Below the pieces are notes generated by a model. That model was not told the DNA's origin. It did no database searches and was given only the letters and a program-made list of their open reading frames with translations. A stretch of 38,320 nt of DNA from B8-G4 sp033720735 (GTDB lineage Bacteria; Bacteroidota; Bacteroidia; Chitinophagales; Saprospiraceae). Shown piece after piece: positions 23,825 through 31,778 of this stretch (positions within the stretch are counted from its first letter, which is position 1; every line of letters begins with the position of its first letter). A program made the position numbers and the translations under genes. Where the stretch lies: assembly GCA_033720735.1 (NCBI GenBank), contig JAWWBX010000007.1, forward strand, positions 1 through 38,320, given 5' to 3'.

Positions 23825-25237
23825 ATGAAAATCAAGTTTTGCGGGGCGGCACAAACTGTCACCGGTAGCTCACATTTGGTCACTCTGGATGATGGCTACA
23901 AGATCCTGCTGGATTGCGGTCTGTTTCAGGGAAAAGGCAAACACATCTGGGACCTCAACAACAACTGGTACTTCGATCCCGCCGAGATCGACTGCCTTAT
24001 CCTCTCGCATGCGCACATCGACCACACCGGACGGGTGCCGCAGCTGGTCAAGGACGGATTCAAGGGTCAGATCATCTCAACGCATGCCACCCGCAGCCTG
24101 TGTTCGATCATGTTGCTTGACAGTGCCTACATCCAGGAACGGGACGTTGAGTACTACAACAAGAAGCTGATCAAAAAACGCAGCAAATCCAAGCGCAAGC
24201 AGTTCCGCGTGCCACTCTACACCGCCGAGCATGTCAATCCCACCATGGACTTGTTTATCACCTGTGGGTACAATCACTGGGCGACGCTCCGGGACGGCGT
24301 GCGCATCCTGTTTCGCGATGCCGGGCATATCCTCGGCAGCAGCAGTGTCACCCTCGAGATCAGGGAGCATGGCAAGACCCGCACGCTGGCCTTCAGCGGG
24401 GACATTGGTCGCCCCGACCGGCCGATCCTGCGCGACCCGCGTTCCATGCCGGATGCCGATATCGTGATCACCGAATCGACCTACGGCAACCGCGAGCACG
24501 AGTCAGGACCGGCCGAGTTCGACCGTTTTCTGTCCATCATCAAGCACACCTGCCTGGAGAAAGGCGGCAAACTGATCATCCCGGCATTCAGCGTGGGCAG
24601 GACCCAGGAGATCGTATATCTTCTAGACCGCATGGAGTCCGATGGCCGGCTGCCCAAATTGCCGGTCTATGTTGACAGCCCGCTCGCGGTCAACGCCACC
24701 CAGATCTTCGGGTCCCATCCGGAATGTTTCGACGACGACCTCAACGAATACCTGCTGGTCGATGAGAATCCGTTTGGCTTCAACGACCTCAACTATGTGC
24801 GGGACGTGGCCATCAGCAAGAGCCTCAACACAAGTAAAGAGCCATGCATCATCATCAGCTCCTCCGGGATGATGAATTTTGGTCGTATCCGGCATCACAT
24901 GTACAACAACATCGAGCACAAGAAGAATACCTTCCTGATCGTGGGTTACTGCTCACCCGATACGCCCGGCGGCCAGCTCAAGAACGGCGCCGAGGGCCTC
25001 AGGATCTTTGGTGACTGGAAGCAGGTCAATGCCGAGATTGAGGTGATGGATTCTTTTTCTGCCCATGGTGATCGCAACGAGATGCGTGACGTGCTCGACA
25101 ACCAGAAGTCCAGTGCGGCGCACACCTTTCTGGTGCACGGTGAACTGGATACGCAGGAGGCGTTCAAGGATTTTCTCGAGGCCGACGGCTTCAAGGGGGT
25201 ACATATTCCTGCATTGGGCGAAGAGGTCGACGTGTGA
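23825..25237 (+). CDS. Beta-CASP metallo-beta-lactamase-fold ribonuclease
   Basis: A 470-residue cytoplasmic RNA-processing nuclease of the beta-CASP group (bacterial YSH1/CPSF73-like). The metal-binding motif SHAHIDHTGR (His62, His64, Asp66, His67) is followed by DAGHILGSSSV, FSGDIGRPDRPIL and ESTYGNREHE. Later motifs are DSPLAVNATQIF, SSGMMNFGRI, VGYCSPDTPGGQL, SFSAHGDRNEM and the C-terminal FLVHGELDTQEAF. All seven canonical MBL and beta-CASP motifs are present, so the enzyme should be active. There is no S4, KH or other added RNA-binding domain. It converges on the RluA gene with a 21-base gap and no visible terminator. Confidence 0.93.
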   Translation: MKIKFCGAAQTVTGSSHLVTLDDGYKILLDCGLFQGKGKHIWDLNNNWYFDPAEIDCLILSHAHIDHTGRVPQLVKDGFKGQIISTHATRSLCSIMLLDSAYIQERDVEYYNKKLIKKRSKSKRKQFRVPLYTAEHVNPTMDLFITCGYNHWATLRDGVRILFRDAGHILGSSSVTLEIREHGKTRTLAFSGDIGRPDRPILRDPRSMPDADIVITESTYGNREHESGPAEFDRFLSIIKHTCLEKGGKLIIPAFSVGRTQEIVYLLDRMESDGRLPKLPVYVDSPLAVNATQIFGSHPECFDDDLNEYLLVDENPFGFNDLNYVRDVAISKSLNTSKEPCIIISSSGMMNFGRIRHHMYNNIEHKKNTFLIVGYCSPDTPGGQLKNGAEGLRIFGDWKQVNAEIEVMDSFSAHGDRNEMRDVLDNQKSSAAHTFLVHGELDTQEAFKDFLEADGFKGVHIPALGEEVDV

Positions 25238-25258
25238 TCACTCTTTCACTGAATGGCG

Positions 25259-26101
25259 TCAGTCGTACCGACCAAACCCTTCCGGCAACGGCGCCTCCAC
25301 CTGCAGCCCTGACCCGTCCAGGGGATGCTCCATCCTGATCTTCCAGGCATGCAGGAGCAAACGTTGCTTTCCAGCGGTCGCTGGTCCGTACAATGGGTCA
25401 CCAATAATGGGATGGCCCAGACCAGCCAGGTGCCGGCGGATCTGATGAGTACGGCCGGTGTGTGGTCGCACCAGGACCCGGGTAGCGGGCGCGCCAGATG
25501 GTCCGGGGGAGCTATCCAGAACCTGGTAGTCAGTGGTCGCAATCTTGCCGTCTAATGACGCATCTAAATTGCCCTTACCGGTAAGCTCGCCAGCTACCAC
25601 TGCAACATAGGTCTTGACGACCCGGCGGTCAGCGAACTGCTGCGACAAACTGCGTAGTGCACCCACGGTCCTGGCAACGACCAGCACCCCACTGGTTTCC
25701 TTGTCCAGGCGGTGTACCGGGCGCGCGACCTGGAGGGCGTCGTTGACAGAAGGGGGGGTGATTGCGGACCTCAGAGCACGCTGGACAGTACGGTGTGCGT
25801 TGCCGCTGACCAACAGTCCGGCTGGCTTGTTGATGACCGCCAGTGCTGTATCCTCATACAGGATGGAAAGCGGATAATCGAAAGGCGGGCTGTTGTCGAC
25901 TCTCTGCCAGAGCGATATTTCATCGGCACATTGAACCGTGGCATTGGAAGGCACGACTTGTCCGTTCAAGCGGATGGTTCCTGCCCGAATGCGTTTGCGC
26001 ACCCCTTTCTTAGGAAGATGCCTGAATACCGCCGCCGCACAGTCTCGTAAAGGCATCCCGGCCTCGTCCGAAGTCACGACATGGATATCGATGCATTGCA
26101 T
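25259..26101 (-). CDS. RluA-family RNA pseudouridine synthase
   Basis: A 280-residue enzyme converting uridine to pseudouridine in rRNA or tRNA. The N-terminal part (RHLPKKGVRKRIRAGTIRLNGQVV) is an S4-like RNA-binding domain. The catalytic motif HRLDKETSG carries Asp133. The downstream LVRPHTGRTHQIRRHLAGLGHPIIGDPLYG block is typical of RluA. The ATG at 26101 gives the family N-terminus; the frame extends to 26200 but would overlap the ATPase gene. It starts four bases after the ATPase stop, so it is probably the last gene of the metal operon, an unusual partner for it. Confidence 0.93.
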   Translation of the reverse strand: MQCIDIHVVTSDEAGMPLRDCAAAVFRHLPKKGVRKRIRAGTIRLNGQVVPSNATVQCADEISLWQRVDNSPPFDYPLSILYEDTALAVINKPAGLLVSGNAHRTVQRALRSAITPPSVNDALQVARPVHRLDKETSGVLVVARTVGALRSLSQQFADRRVVKTYVAVVAGELTGKGNLDASLDGKIATTDYQVLDSSPGPSGAPATRVLVRPHTGRTHQIRRHLAGLGHPIIGDPLYGPATAGKQRLLLHAWKIRMEHPLDGSGLQVEAPLPEGFGRYD

Positions 26102-26105
26102 AGCG

Positions 26106-26849
26106 CTACTGGATGAGACCCGTCTTGTGCAGAATATCCAGCTGGGGTCCGTAGGCCTTCGAGATGTTTTCTTCCGTGAAGGTGGTCTCGGTGTCACCAA
26201 ACGCGATCAGGCGCTGATTGAGCAAGAGCACCTTGTCAAAATACTGCGCAACGGAGGAGAGGTCATGATGCACCACCAGCATGGTCTTGCCTTGCCCGGC
26301 GAGCTCTTTGAGGATCGAGATGATCTTTTCTTCGGTCGTAATATCCACGCCGACAAACGGTTCGTCCAGCAGGAAGATGTCTGCCTGCTGGCACAAGGCG
26401 CGCGCCAGGAAAACCCGCTGCTGCTGGCCGCCGGAAAGCGCACCGATCTGCCGGTCCTTCAGTTCCGTAATGCCGAGATCAGCGAGCGCCTGCATGGCCA
26501 GGGCCTTGTCTTCTGCATTGAGGCGCTGCCATATGCTTTTGAAGGGGTAGCGCCCCATCAGTACAATGTCCATAACGGTGGCCGGGAAGGTCCAGTCGAC
26601 ATCATCGCGTTGTGGCACGTAGGCGATGCGTTTGCGGTGGTCGTCAATGGGTTTGCCATAGATCTCGATCTTGCCGGCATTGATATCGATCAACCCGAGG
26701 ATCGATTTGAAAAGCGTTGACTTCCCGGCACCATTGGGGCCGACCACGCCCACGACACAGCCTTCTTCAATATCCGCGAAGATCGTAGTCAGCACGCGCT
26801 TCCGCTCGTACGAAACGGACAGGCCGGAGATGCGGATCGAGACTGCCAT
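26106..26849 (-). CDS. Metal (Mn/Zn) ABC transporter ATP-binding protein
   Basis: A 247-residue ATPase of the TroB/ZnuC/MntA type. Walker A GPNGAGKST, Q-loop AYVPQRDDVDWTFPATVMD, signature LSGGQQQRV, Walker B IFLLDEPF, and H-loop VVHHDLS are all present. The VDWTFP segment after the Q-loop is characteristic of Mn/Zn/Fe transporters of this family. The ATG shares one base with the TGA of the binding-protein gene (sequence TGATG), so the two are translationally coupled. No permease gene is found on either side, so the transport complex must take its membrane subunit from elsewhere. Confidence 0.93.
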   Translation of the reverse strand: MAVSIRISGLSVSYERKRVLTTIFADIEEGCVVGVVGPNGAGKSTLFKSILGLIDINAGKIEIYGKPIDDHRKRIAYVPQRDDVDWTFPATVMDIVLMGRYPFKSIWQRLNAEDKALAMQALADLGITELKDRQIGALSGGQQQRVFLARALCQQADIFLLDEPFVGVDITTEEKIISILKELAGQGKTMLVVHHDLSSVAQYFDKVLLLNQRLIAFGDTETTFTEENISKAYGPQLDILHKTGLIQ

Positions 26850-27871
26850 CAGCGTCGTACCATTCGGACCAGGAAAACCACCACGGCAAGGACGATGGGC
26901 GCGAGCAGCAGACCCCACAGCCAGGTGATGCTGGAGGGTTCTTCAACGGCGGAATGATGCCCGTCGCCGGCGTCAGCACGCTCCTGGCTCAGGCCTGCAA
27001 AAATCACATCTGCATTGTAGCGGAGCATGCCCAGATAGGTGCCGGCTGGCGTGTCAGAGTCGCCGAGGGAGTCGGCGTACAGCTTGCCTCCGACCACGAC
27101 GCCGTTATCTCTCGCAATTTGCTGCAGGATGCGCGGGTTGATAGTGCTCTCGATAAATACTGCGGGTACGCGCGTGGAACGGATGACTTCATTGAGCCGG
27201 CGGATGTCAGAGGTCTGCACATCCGCGTCAGTCGAAGTGCCGAGTACCGCTTCCAACTGAATGCCATAACGCCGGCCGAAATACTGGAAGGCATCGTGCG
27301 AGGTGATCAGGATGCGTTTCTCTGCGGGGATTGAGGAGATTTGACGCATCACGTACGAGTCGGTCTCCTCGACCGCCCGTTTGTAACGTTCATAGCTGGC
27401 CACCAGGTCGGCTTCCAATTCCGGGGCCAGGCGGATCATGGCGTCGCGGATATTTTGCGCGTAGATCACGCCGTTGGAGGCGTCCATCCAGGCATGCGGG
27501 TCGGTCGCATTTGTGTATTGCTGACTGGAGATAGCGGCGACACCTTTGCTGACCGTGACGACCTCTGCACGTGTCCCTGAATTCTCAATGAGCTTGTTGA
27601 GCCAGCCTTCAAACGTCAGTCCGTTGCGCAGGATCAGTGCGGCCTCATTGCACTTGTGGGCGTCGCGGGGTGTCGGCTCATAGATATGCGGATCACCGCC
27701 GATCGGCACAATGACGTCATAGACGAAATTGGCGCCACCGATATTGCGGGCGATATCGTCGATCATCGAAGCCGTCGACAGGACCAGCGGCAGTTCCTGG
27801 GCAGGCAGGCCGGCGGTGACACCCAGCCAGATGCCTAACAGCAGACAGCATCTAGACATGCGCGTCGACAT
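26849..27871 (-). CDS. Metal ABC transporter substrate-binding protein (TroA/ZnuA type) with C-terminal membrane anchor
   Basis: A 340-residue periplasmic metal-binding protein of the A-I cluster. Likely ligands are His62 (GGDPHIYEPTP), His126 (DPHAWMD), His192 (TSHDAFQYFG) and Asp267 (YADSLG), the three-His-one-Asp set of TroA and ZnuA. There is no His-rich loop of the zinc-specific kind. The signal peptide is about residues 1-25 (GLPAQ) with no lipobox. Unusually, the C-terminus has a transmembrane helix (about 314-336, WLWGLLLAPIVLAVVVFL) ending in basic residues, so the protein is probably anchored in the inner membrane. The ATG at 27871 overlaps the regulator by 20 bases; ATG at 27859 is possible. 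Confidence 0.9.
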   Translation of the reverse strand: MSTRMSRCCLLLGIWLGVTAGLPAQELPLVLSTASMIDDIARNIGGANFVYDVIVPIGGDPHIYEPTPRDAHKCNEAALILRNGLTFEGWLNKLIENSGTRAEVVTVSKGVAAISSQQYTNATDPHAWMDASNGVIYAQNIRDAMIRLAPELEADLVASYERYKRAVEETDSYVMRQISSIPAEKRILITSHDAFQYFGRRYGIQLEAVLGTSTDADVQTSDIRRLNEVIRSTRVPAVFIESTINPRILQQIARDNGVVVGGKLYADSLGDSDTPAGTYLGMLRYNADVIFAGLSQERADAGDGHHSAVEEPSSITWLWGLLLAPIVLAVVVFLVRMVRR

Positions 27872-28526
27872 TCAAGGGTTTGACAAAAATATTGCGGGCC
27901 ACTTTCTGACTGACCACCACTTGCCGGCCTTGCAGGTCGATGCGCAAGGAGTGATCATACGGAAAGGTCTCCAGGACAAGAAGTTCGCTGTTGATGACCA
28001 GTCCGACCTCATCCAAATGGGTCAGGAAGGCAGTACTATGCTCGCGTACACCAACGATTTGGGCATGCTGGCCGGGCGTAAGTTCAGCCAGCGGAACCTG
28101 GTGGCGCAGTGTGAATTTGCCGTCAATGTTGGGGATCGGATCACCGTGCGGGTCAAACTTGGGATTGCCCAGGTAGTCGTCCAATCGATTGATCAGTGTA
28201 GCCGAACCAATATGCTCCAGTTCTTCAGCAAGGTCATGGACCTCATCCCAGCCAAACTCCAGGTGTTCGACCAGAAATACCTCCCAGAGGCGGTGTTTGC
28301 GCACGAGCTGGATCGCCAGTCTGCGCCCCCGCTCGGTCAGGGAGACCCCCCGGTACTTTTCGTAATCTACCAGCTCTTTTTCCGCCAGGCGCTTGAGCAT
28401 ATCCGTCACGGAAGCCGCGGTGGTCTGGATCTCGCGCGAGATAGCATTGGTGGTGACCGCGTGTTTTTCGCGTTCAGCGATCTTCAGGATCGCCTTGAGA
28501 TAGTTCTCCTCGGCACGTGTTGTCAT
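27852..28526 (-). CDS. mntR: MntR/DtxR-family metal-dependent transcriptional regulator
   Basis: A 224-residue repressor. The N-terminal winged helix is at about 1-65 (TTNAISREIQTTAASVTDMLKRL). The metal and dimerisation domain follows, with His78 and E101-x2-E104-His105 (AEELEHIGS). The C-terminal FeoA/SH3-like domain is at about 150-224. The residue equivalent to Cys102 of DtxR is Glu here, as in manganese-responsive MntR, which favours manganese over iron. It is the first gene of the operon and lies right behind an 18-base palindrome at 28543-28560, so autoregulation of the metal operon is likely. The symbol is by family resemblance. Confidence 0.88.
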   Translation of the reverse strand: MTTRAEENYLKAILKIAEREKHAVTTNAISREIQTTAASVTDMLKRLAEKELVDYEKYRGVSLTERGRRLAIQLVRKHRLWEVFLVEHLEFGWDEVHDLAEELEHIGSATLINRLDDYLGNPKFDPHGDPIPNIDGKFTLRHQVPLAELTPGQHAQIVGVREHSTAFLTHLDEVGLVINSELLVLETFPYDHSLRIDLQGRQVVVSQKVARNIFVKPLNVDAHV

Positions 28527-28530
28527 GGCG

Positions 28531-28538
28531 CGAAGATA
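28531..28538 (-). promoter_or_regulatory. -7-like element of the metal operon
   Basis: Minus-strand TATCTTCG differs at one base from TAnnTTTG. Its transcription start would be close to the ATG at 28526, so the message is almost leaderless. The palindrome at 28543-28560 lies in the region between this box and the expected -33 site, where a bound repressor would block polymerase. Confidence 0.5.
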
Positions 28539-28542
28539 TCTC

Positions 28543-28560
28543 TTTTAGATTGATCTAAAA
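28543..28560. promoter_or_regulatory. Operator-like palindrome in front of mntR
   Basis: TTTTAGATTGATCTAAAA: two perfect 8-base arms around a TG centre. It lies 17 bases upstream of the regulator's ATG and inside the promoter spacer. Size and symmetry match DtxR/MntR-family operators, which are about 18-20-base palindromes with TTTAG/CTAAA-type ends. It is the probable site of autoregulation. Confidence 0.65.
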
Positions 28561-28650
28561 ATATCATTAGATGCATATGAAATGTCATTTGCCGACGTGG
28601 CGCCGAGTATTTCATAGCAGTGGAACGGTGGATTTTATATTTTCGCGGGC

Positions 28651-29250
28651 ATGATTCAAGAGGCAAAAACCAGTACAGACCCCGATACCGTACGGACCCT
28701 GATCCGCACGAGGAGGGCGATCTATCCCAAATCGTTCACCCAGGAGCCCATTTCTGACGAAGAGATCTGGGAGCTGCTGGAAGACGCCAACTGGGCACCG
28801 ACCCACAAGAAAACCGAGCCATGGCGCTTCAAGGTGTTTCGGGGCGCCGCGCGGGAGCGGCTGGCGGTCTATCTCGCGGATCACTACAAGGCCTCGACGC
28901 CCAAGGACCTCTTTTCGGAGCTCAAGTACGAGAAGATCTACAGCAAACCCATTCAGTCGGCTTGCGTCATTGCGATTTGCATGGTTCGGGACCCTCGTGA
29001 GCGGCTTCCTGAATGGGAGGAACTGGCGGCTGTCTCGTGCGCGGTACAAAACATCTGGCTTTCCGGTGCGGCACGTGGTATCGGTATGTACTGGAGCAGC
29101 CCGAGTGCGATTATCAAGGCCCGCGGATTTCTGGGACTGATGGAAGGGGAGCGGTGTCTGGGCTTGCTTTACATGGGTCGCTTCAACGAGGCTCCTGCCA
29201 ATCCGTCACGCGGGCCAATTCAGGACAAGGTGGAGTGGCTTACAGAGTAG
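28651..29250 (+). CDS. Nitroreductase-family flavoprotein (YdjA-like)
   Basis: A 199-residue FMN-dependent NAD(P)H oxidoreductase. The FMN-phosphate-binding RTRRAIYPKSF is near the N-terminus (about 19-29), followed by the WAPTHKKTEPWRFKVF segment that binds the flavin, and GIGMYWSSP and LGLLYMGRF later. The overall pattern fits the short YdjA/YfhC-type nitroreductases; the physiological substrate is unknown. The ATG follows a TATATTTT/TATTTTCG-like -7 element (about 28636-28645) with almost no leader. It is divergent from the metal operon, with 124 bases between. Confidence 0.9.
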   Translation: MIQEAKTSTDPDTVRTLIRTRRAIYPKSFTQEPISDEEIWELLEDANWAPTHKKTEPWRFKVFRGAARERLAVYLADHYKASTPKDLFSELKYEKIYSKPIQSACVIAICMVRDPRERLPEWEELAAVSCAVQNIWLSGAARGIGMYWSSPSAIIKARGFLGLMEGERCLGLLYMGRFNEAPANPSRGPIQDKVEWLTE

Positions 29251-29258
29251 CCGCCAGC

Positions 29259-29289
29259 TTTGGAAAAATAGGATAAAGTGGTAGCTTTG
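29259..29289 (+). promoter_or_regulatory. hppA promoter (TTTG-N19-TAGCTTTG)
   Basis: TTTG at 29259-29262, a 19-base spacer and TAGCTTTG at 29282-29289: a full match to both Bacteroidota promoter elements. Predicted start about 29296, leaving a leader of about 85 bases before the ATG at 29383. This is the best promoter in the window. Confidence 0.8.
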
Positions 29290-29382
29290 CCGCCGCTTAA
29301 AACGGCCTGAACACAGCTTGAGACGGGGTCCTTTCAAACGCTCCGCACCTGGCCGCATCACAACGACTAAAAGACAAGACGT

Positions 29383-31545
29383 ATGGGACAAATGATTAGC
29401 TATGCCATCCCCGTATTCGGGATCCTTGCATTGCTCTATACACTCTGGAAATCGTCCTGGGTTTCGCGGCAGGATGTTGGAACTGAGAAGATGGGCATCA
29501 TCGCCAAGAACATTGCCGATGGAGCAATGGCGTTTTTGAAAGCGGAATACCGCGTCCTCTCCATCTTCGTGATTGCCGTGGCGATTCTTCTGGGAATCAG
29601 CGGACGCACAGAAGACTCGTCTCCGCTGGTAGCGCTGTCATTCATTCTTGGTGCATTGTGCTCTGCATCAGCAGGCTTTATCGGGATGCGTGTCGCAACC
29701 AAGGCGAATGTCCGTACGACCAACGCCGCGCGCACGAGCCTGGGCAAAGCCCTGGAGGTCGCCTTTGCCGGGGGATCGGTCATGGGACTGGGTGTCGTCG
29801 GGCTCGGCGTTCTGGGACTGGGCGTCCTGTTCTTTGGCTACTCGCAGTTTACCGATTGGGATATCAACCGGGTCATTACGGTGATCACCGGGTTTTCATT
29901 TGGTGCCTCCTCGATCGCGCTCTTTGCGCGTGTCGGAGGAGGGATCTATACCAAGGCAGCCGATGTCGGTGCCGATCTGGTCGGTAAAGTTGAAGCCGGT
30001 ATCCCGGAAGACCACCCGCTCAACCCGGCGACCATCGCCGACAATGTTGGAGACAACGTGGGTGACGTCGCGGGTATGGGCGCCGACTTGTTTGAAAGCT
30101 ATGTCGGGTCGATCATTGGTACCATGGTCCTTGGAGCGGCGTTTATCGGCGTGACCGGTTTCGAGGCGACCAACGATTTCGATGGGCTGAATGCCGTGCT
30201 TTTGCCGCTGGTGCTGGCCGGCGTGGGGATCATCACTTCCATCATCGGCACCTTCTTCGTGCGGGTGAGTGAGGGTGGAGATCCGCAGAAAGCGCTCAAC
30301 CGCGGGGAATTCCTGTCATCATTCATTATGCTGGTTGCGACGTTCTTCATCGTGCGCTGGATGATGCCCGACAACTGGACCTTCAACGGGATTGCTTACT
30401 CGCAAATGGGGATCTTCTGGGCCGTGATCTTCGGCCTGGTGGCAGGTTTGCTCATCGGCATGATCACCGAATACTACACCGGTACCGGCAAAAAGCCGGT
30501 CATCGGGATCACAAAGCAGTCGGTGACAGGTTCGGCGACCAACATCATTGCCGGACTGGGCGTGGGTATGCAGTCTACGGCCATTCCTATCATTATTATC
30601 GCTGCCGCCATCATTGGTGCGTACGAATTTGCTGGACTCTACGGGATTGCCATTGCTGCGGTTGGGATGCTTTCCAACACTGGGATCCAGTTGGCCGTCG
30701 ACGCTTACGGTCCCGTTTCGGACAACGCCGGTGGGATTGCCGAAATGAGCGAGCTGCCGAAGGAAGTGCGTCAGCGTACCGACAAGCTCGATGCTGTCGG
30801 AAACACCACGGCGGCGATTGGTAAAGGGTTTGCCATCGGTTCTGCCGCGTTGACCGCCCTGGCACTGATGGCTGCCTTCATGACCACCGCAGAGATTACC
30901 AACATCAACATCGCCAACCCGGTCGTTCTCGCCGGACTGTTCCTCGGGGGAATGCTCCCGTTCCTGTTTTCTTCCCTGGCCATGGGCGCCGTGGGCCGTG
31001 CAGCCATGGATATGATCCAGGAGGTGCGTCGTCAGTTCAAGACGATACCCGAGCTCAAGGCTGCCCTGGACGTGATGAGAAAGAATGACGGTATCGACCA
31101 GGAGCAGTGGTCGGCTGAAGACCGCGATACCTTCGAGCAAGCTTTGGGTAAAGCCGAGTACAGCAAGTGTGTGGAGATCTCAACACAGGCCTCGATCAGG
31201 CAGATGATCCTTCCGGGATTGATCGCTGTGGCCACTCCGGTTGCCATCGGGTTTGCCGGTGGTGCGGAGATGCTGGGGGGATTGCTGGCAGGGGTGACCG
31301 TAAGCGGTGTCCTCATGGCCATCTTCCAGAGTAACGCGGGAGGTGCATGGGACAACGCAAAAAAAATGTTTGAAGAAGGCGTTGAGATCAACGGCAAGAT
31401 GTACTACAAGGGATCAGAGCCTCACAAGGCAGCCGTGGTGGGAGATACGGTGGGTGATCCGTTTAAGGACACCTCCGGCCCGTCGCTCAATATTTTGCTG
31501 AAACTTATGTCCGTCGTGGCACTGGTCATCGCACCAATGCTGTAA
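29383..31545 (+). CDS. hppA: Membrane-bound ion-pumping pyrophosphatase
   Basis: A 720-residue integral membrane protein with about 15-16 transmembrane segments that couples pyrophosphate hydrolysis to export of protons or sodium. The pyrophosphate-binding motif DVGADLVGKVEAGIPEDHP and the DNVGDNVGDVAGMGADLFESY motif (about residues 196-242) are intact. A second acidic site near the C-terminus reads GDTVGDPFKDTSGPS. The signature GNTTAAIGKG has Ala477 and Gly480 where potassium-independent enzymes have Lys and Thr, so this is the potassium-dependent class, which includes sodium pumps. It is a single-gene unit with a promoter upstream and a terminator downstream. Confidence 0.96.
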   Translation: MGQMISYAIPVFGILALLYTLWKSSWVSRQDVGTEKMGIIAKNIADGAMAFLKAEYRVLSIFVIAVAILLGISGRTEDSSPLVALSFILGALCSASAGFIGMRVATKANVRTTNAARTSLGKALEVAFAGGSVMGLGVVGLGVLGLGVLFFGYSQFTDWDINRVITVITGFSFGASSIALFARVGGGIYTKAADVGADLVGKVEAGIPEDHPLNPATIADNVGDNVGDVAGMGADLFESYVGSIIGTMVLGAAFIGVTGFEATNDFDGLNAVLLPLVLAGVGIITSIIGTFFVRVSEGGDPQKALNRGEFLSSFIMLVATFFIVRWMMPDNWTFNGIAYSQMGIFWAVIFGLVAGLLIGMITEYYTGTGKKPVIGITKQSVTGSATNIIAGLGVGMQSTAIPIIIIAAAIIGAYEFAGLYGIAIAAVGMLSNTGIQLAVDAYGPVSDNAGGIAEMSELPKEVRQRTDKLDAVGNTTAAIGKGFAIGSAALTALALMAAFMTTAEITNINIANPVVLAGLFLGGMLPFLFSSLAMGAVGRAAMDMIQEVRRQFKTIPELKAALDVMRKNDGIDQEQWSAEDRDTFEQALGKAEYSKCVEISTQASIRQMILPGLIAVATPVAIGFAGGAEMLGGLLAGVTVSGVLMAIFQSNAGGAWDNAKKMFEEGVEINGKMYYKGSEPHKAAVVGDTVGDPFKDTSGPSLNILLKLMSVVALVIAPML

Positions 31546-31571
31546 TCCCAAAAACAGACAGACATCATCAA

Positions 31572-31598
31572 GGGCCGTGCGCAAGCACGGCCCTTTTT
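31572..31598 (+). terminator. Rho-independent terminator after hppA
   Basis: A perfect 9-base-pair stem (GGGCCGTGC with GCACGGCCC) closed by a GCAA tetraloop and followed by TTTTT. It lies 27 bases after the hppA stop. GNRA-class loops like GCAA stabilise such stems. Confidence 0.93.
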
Positions 31599-31729
31599 GT
31601 TTTGGCACGGACATTGGAACATTTACTGTGGATCGGCAGGATCAAGACGTTGGTCGAGCAGGTGTTACAGAATCGTTAAATAGCCGGAATCCGACAGGTG
31701 CTGCCAAAACAAAATGTGCATTTTTCAAG

Positions 31730-31737
31730 TATATTTA
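31730..31737 (+). promoter_or_regulatory. Possible -7 element for the tail-specific protease gene
   Basis: TATATTTA fits TAnnTTTG except for the final base. A start near 31744 would place the GTG at 31698 outside the message, supporting the ATG at 31779 or 31785 as the true start of translation. No -33 element is visible. Confidence 0.4.
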
Positions 31738-31778
31738 AAAGCTTCGCGCTACTCGTGAAGTACAAATACTACAGTTCA

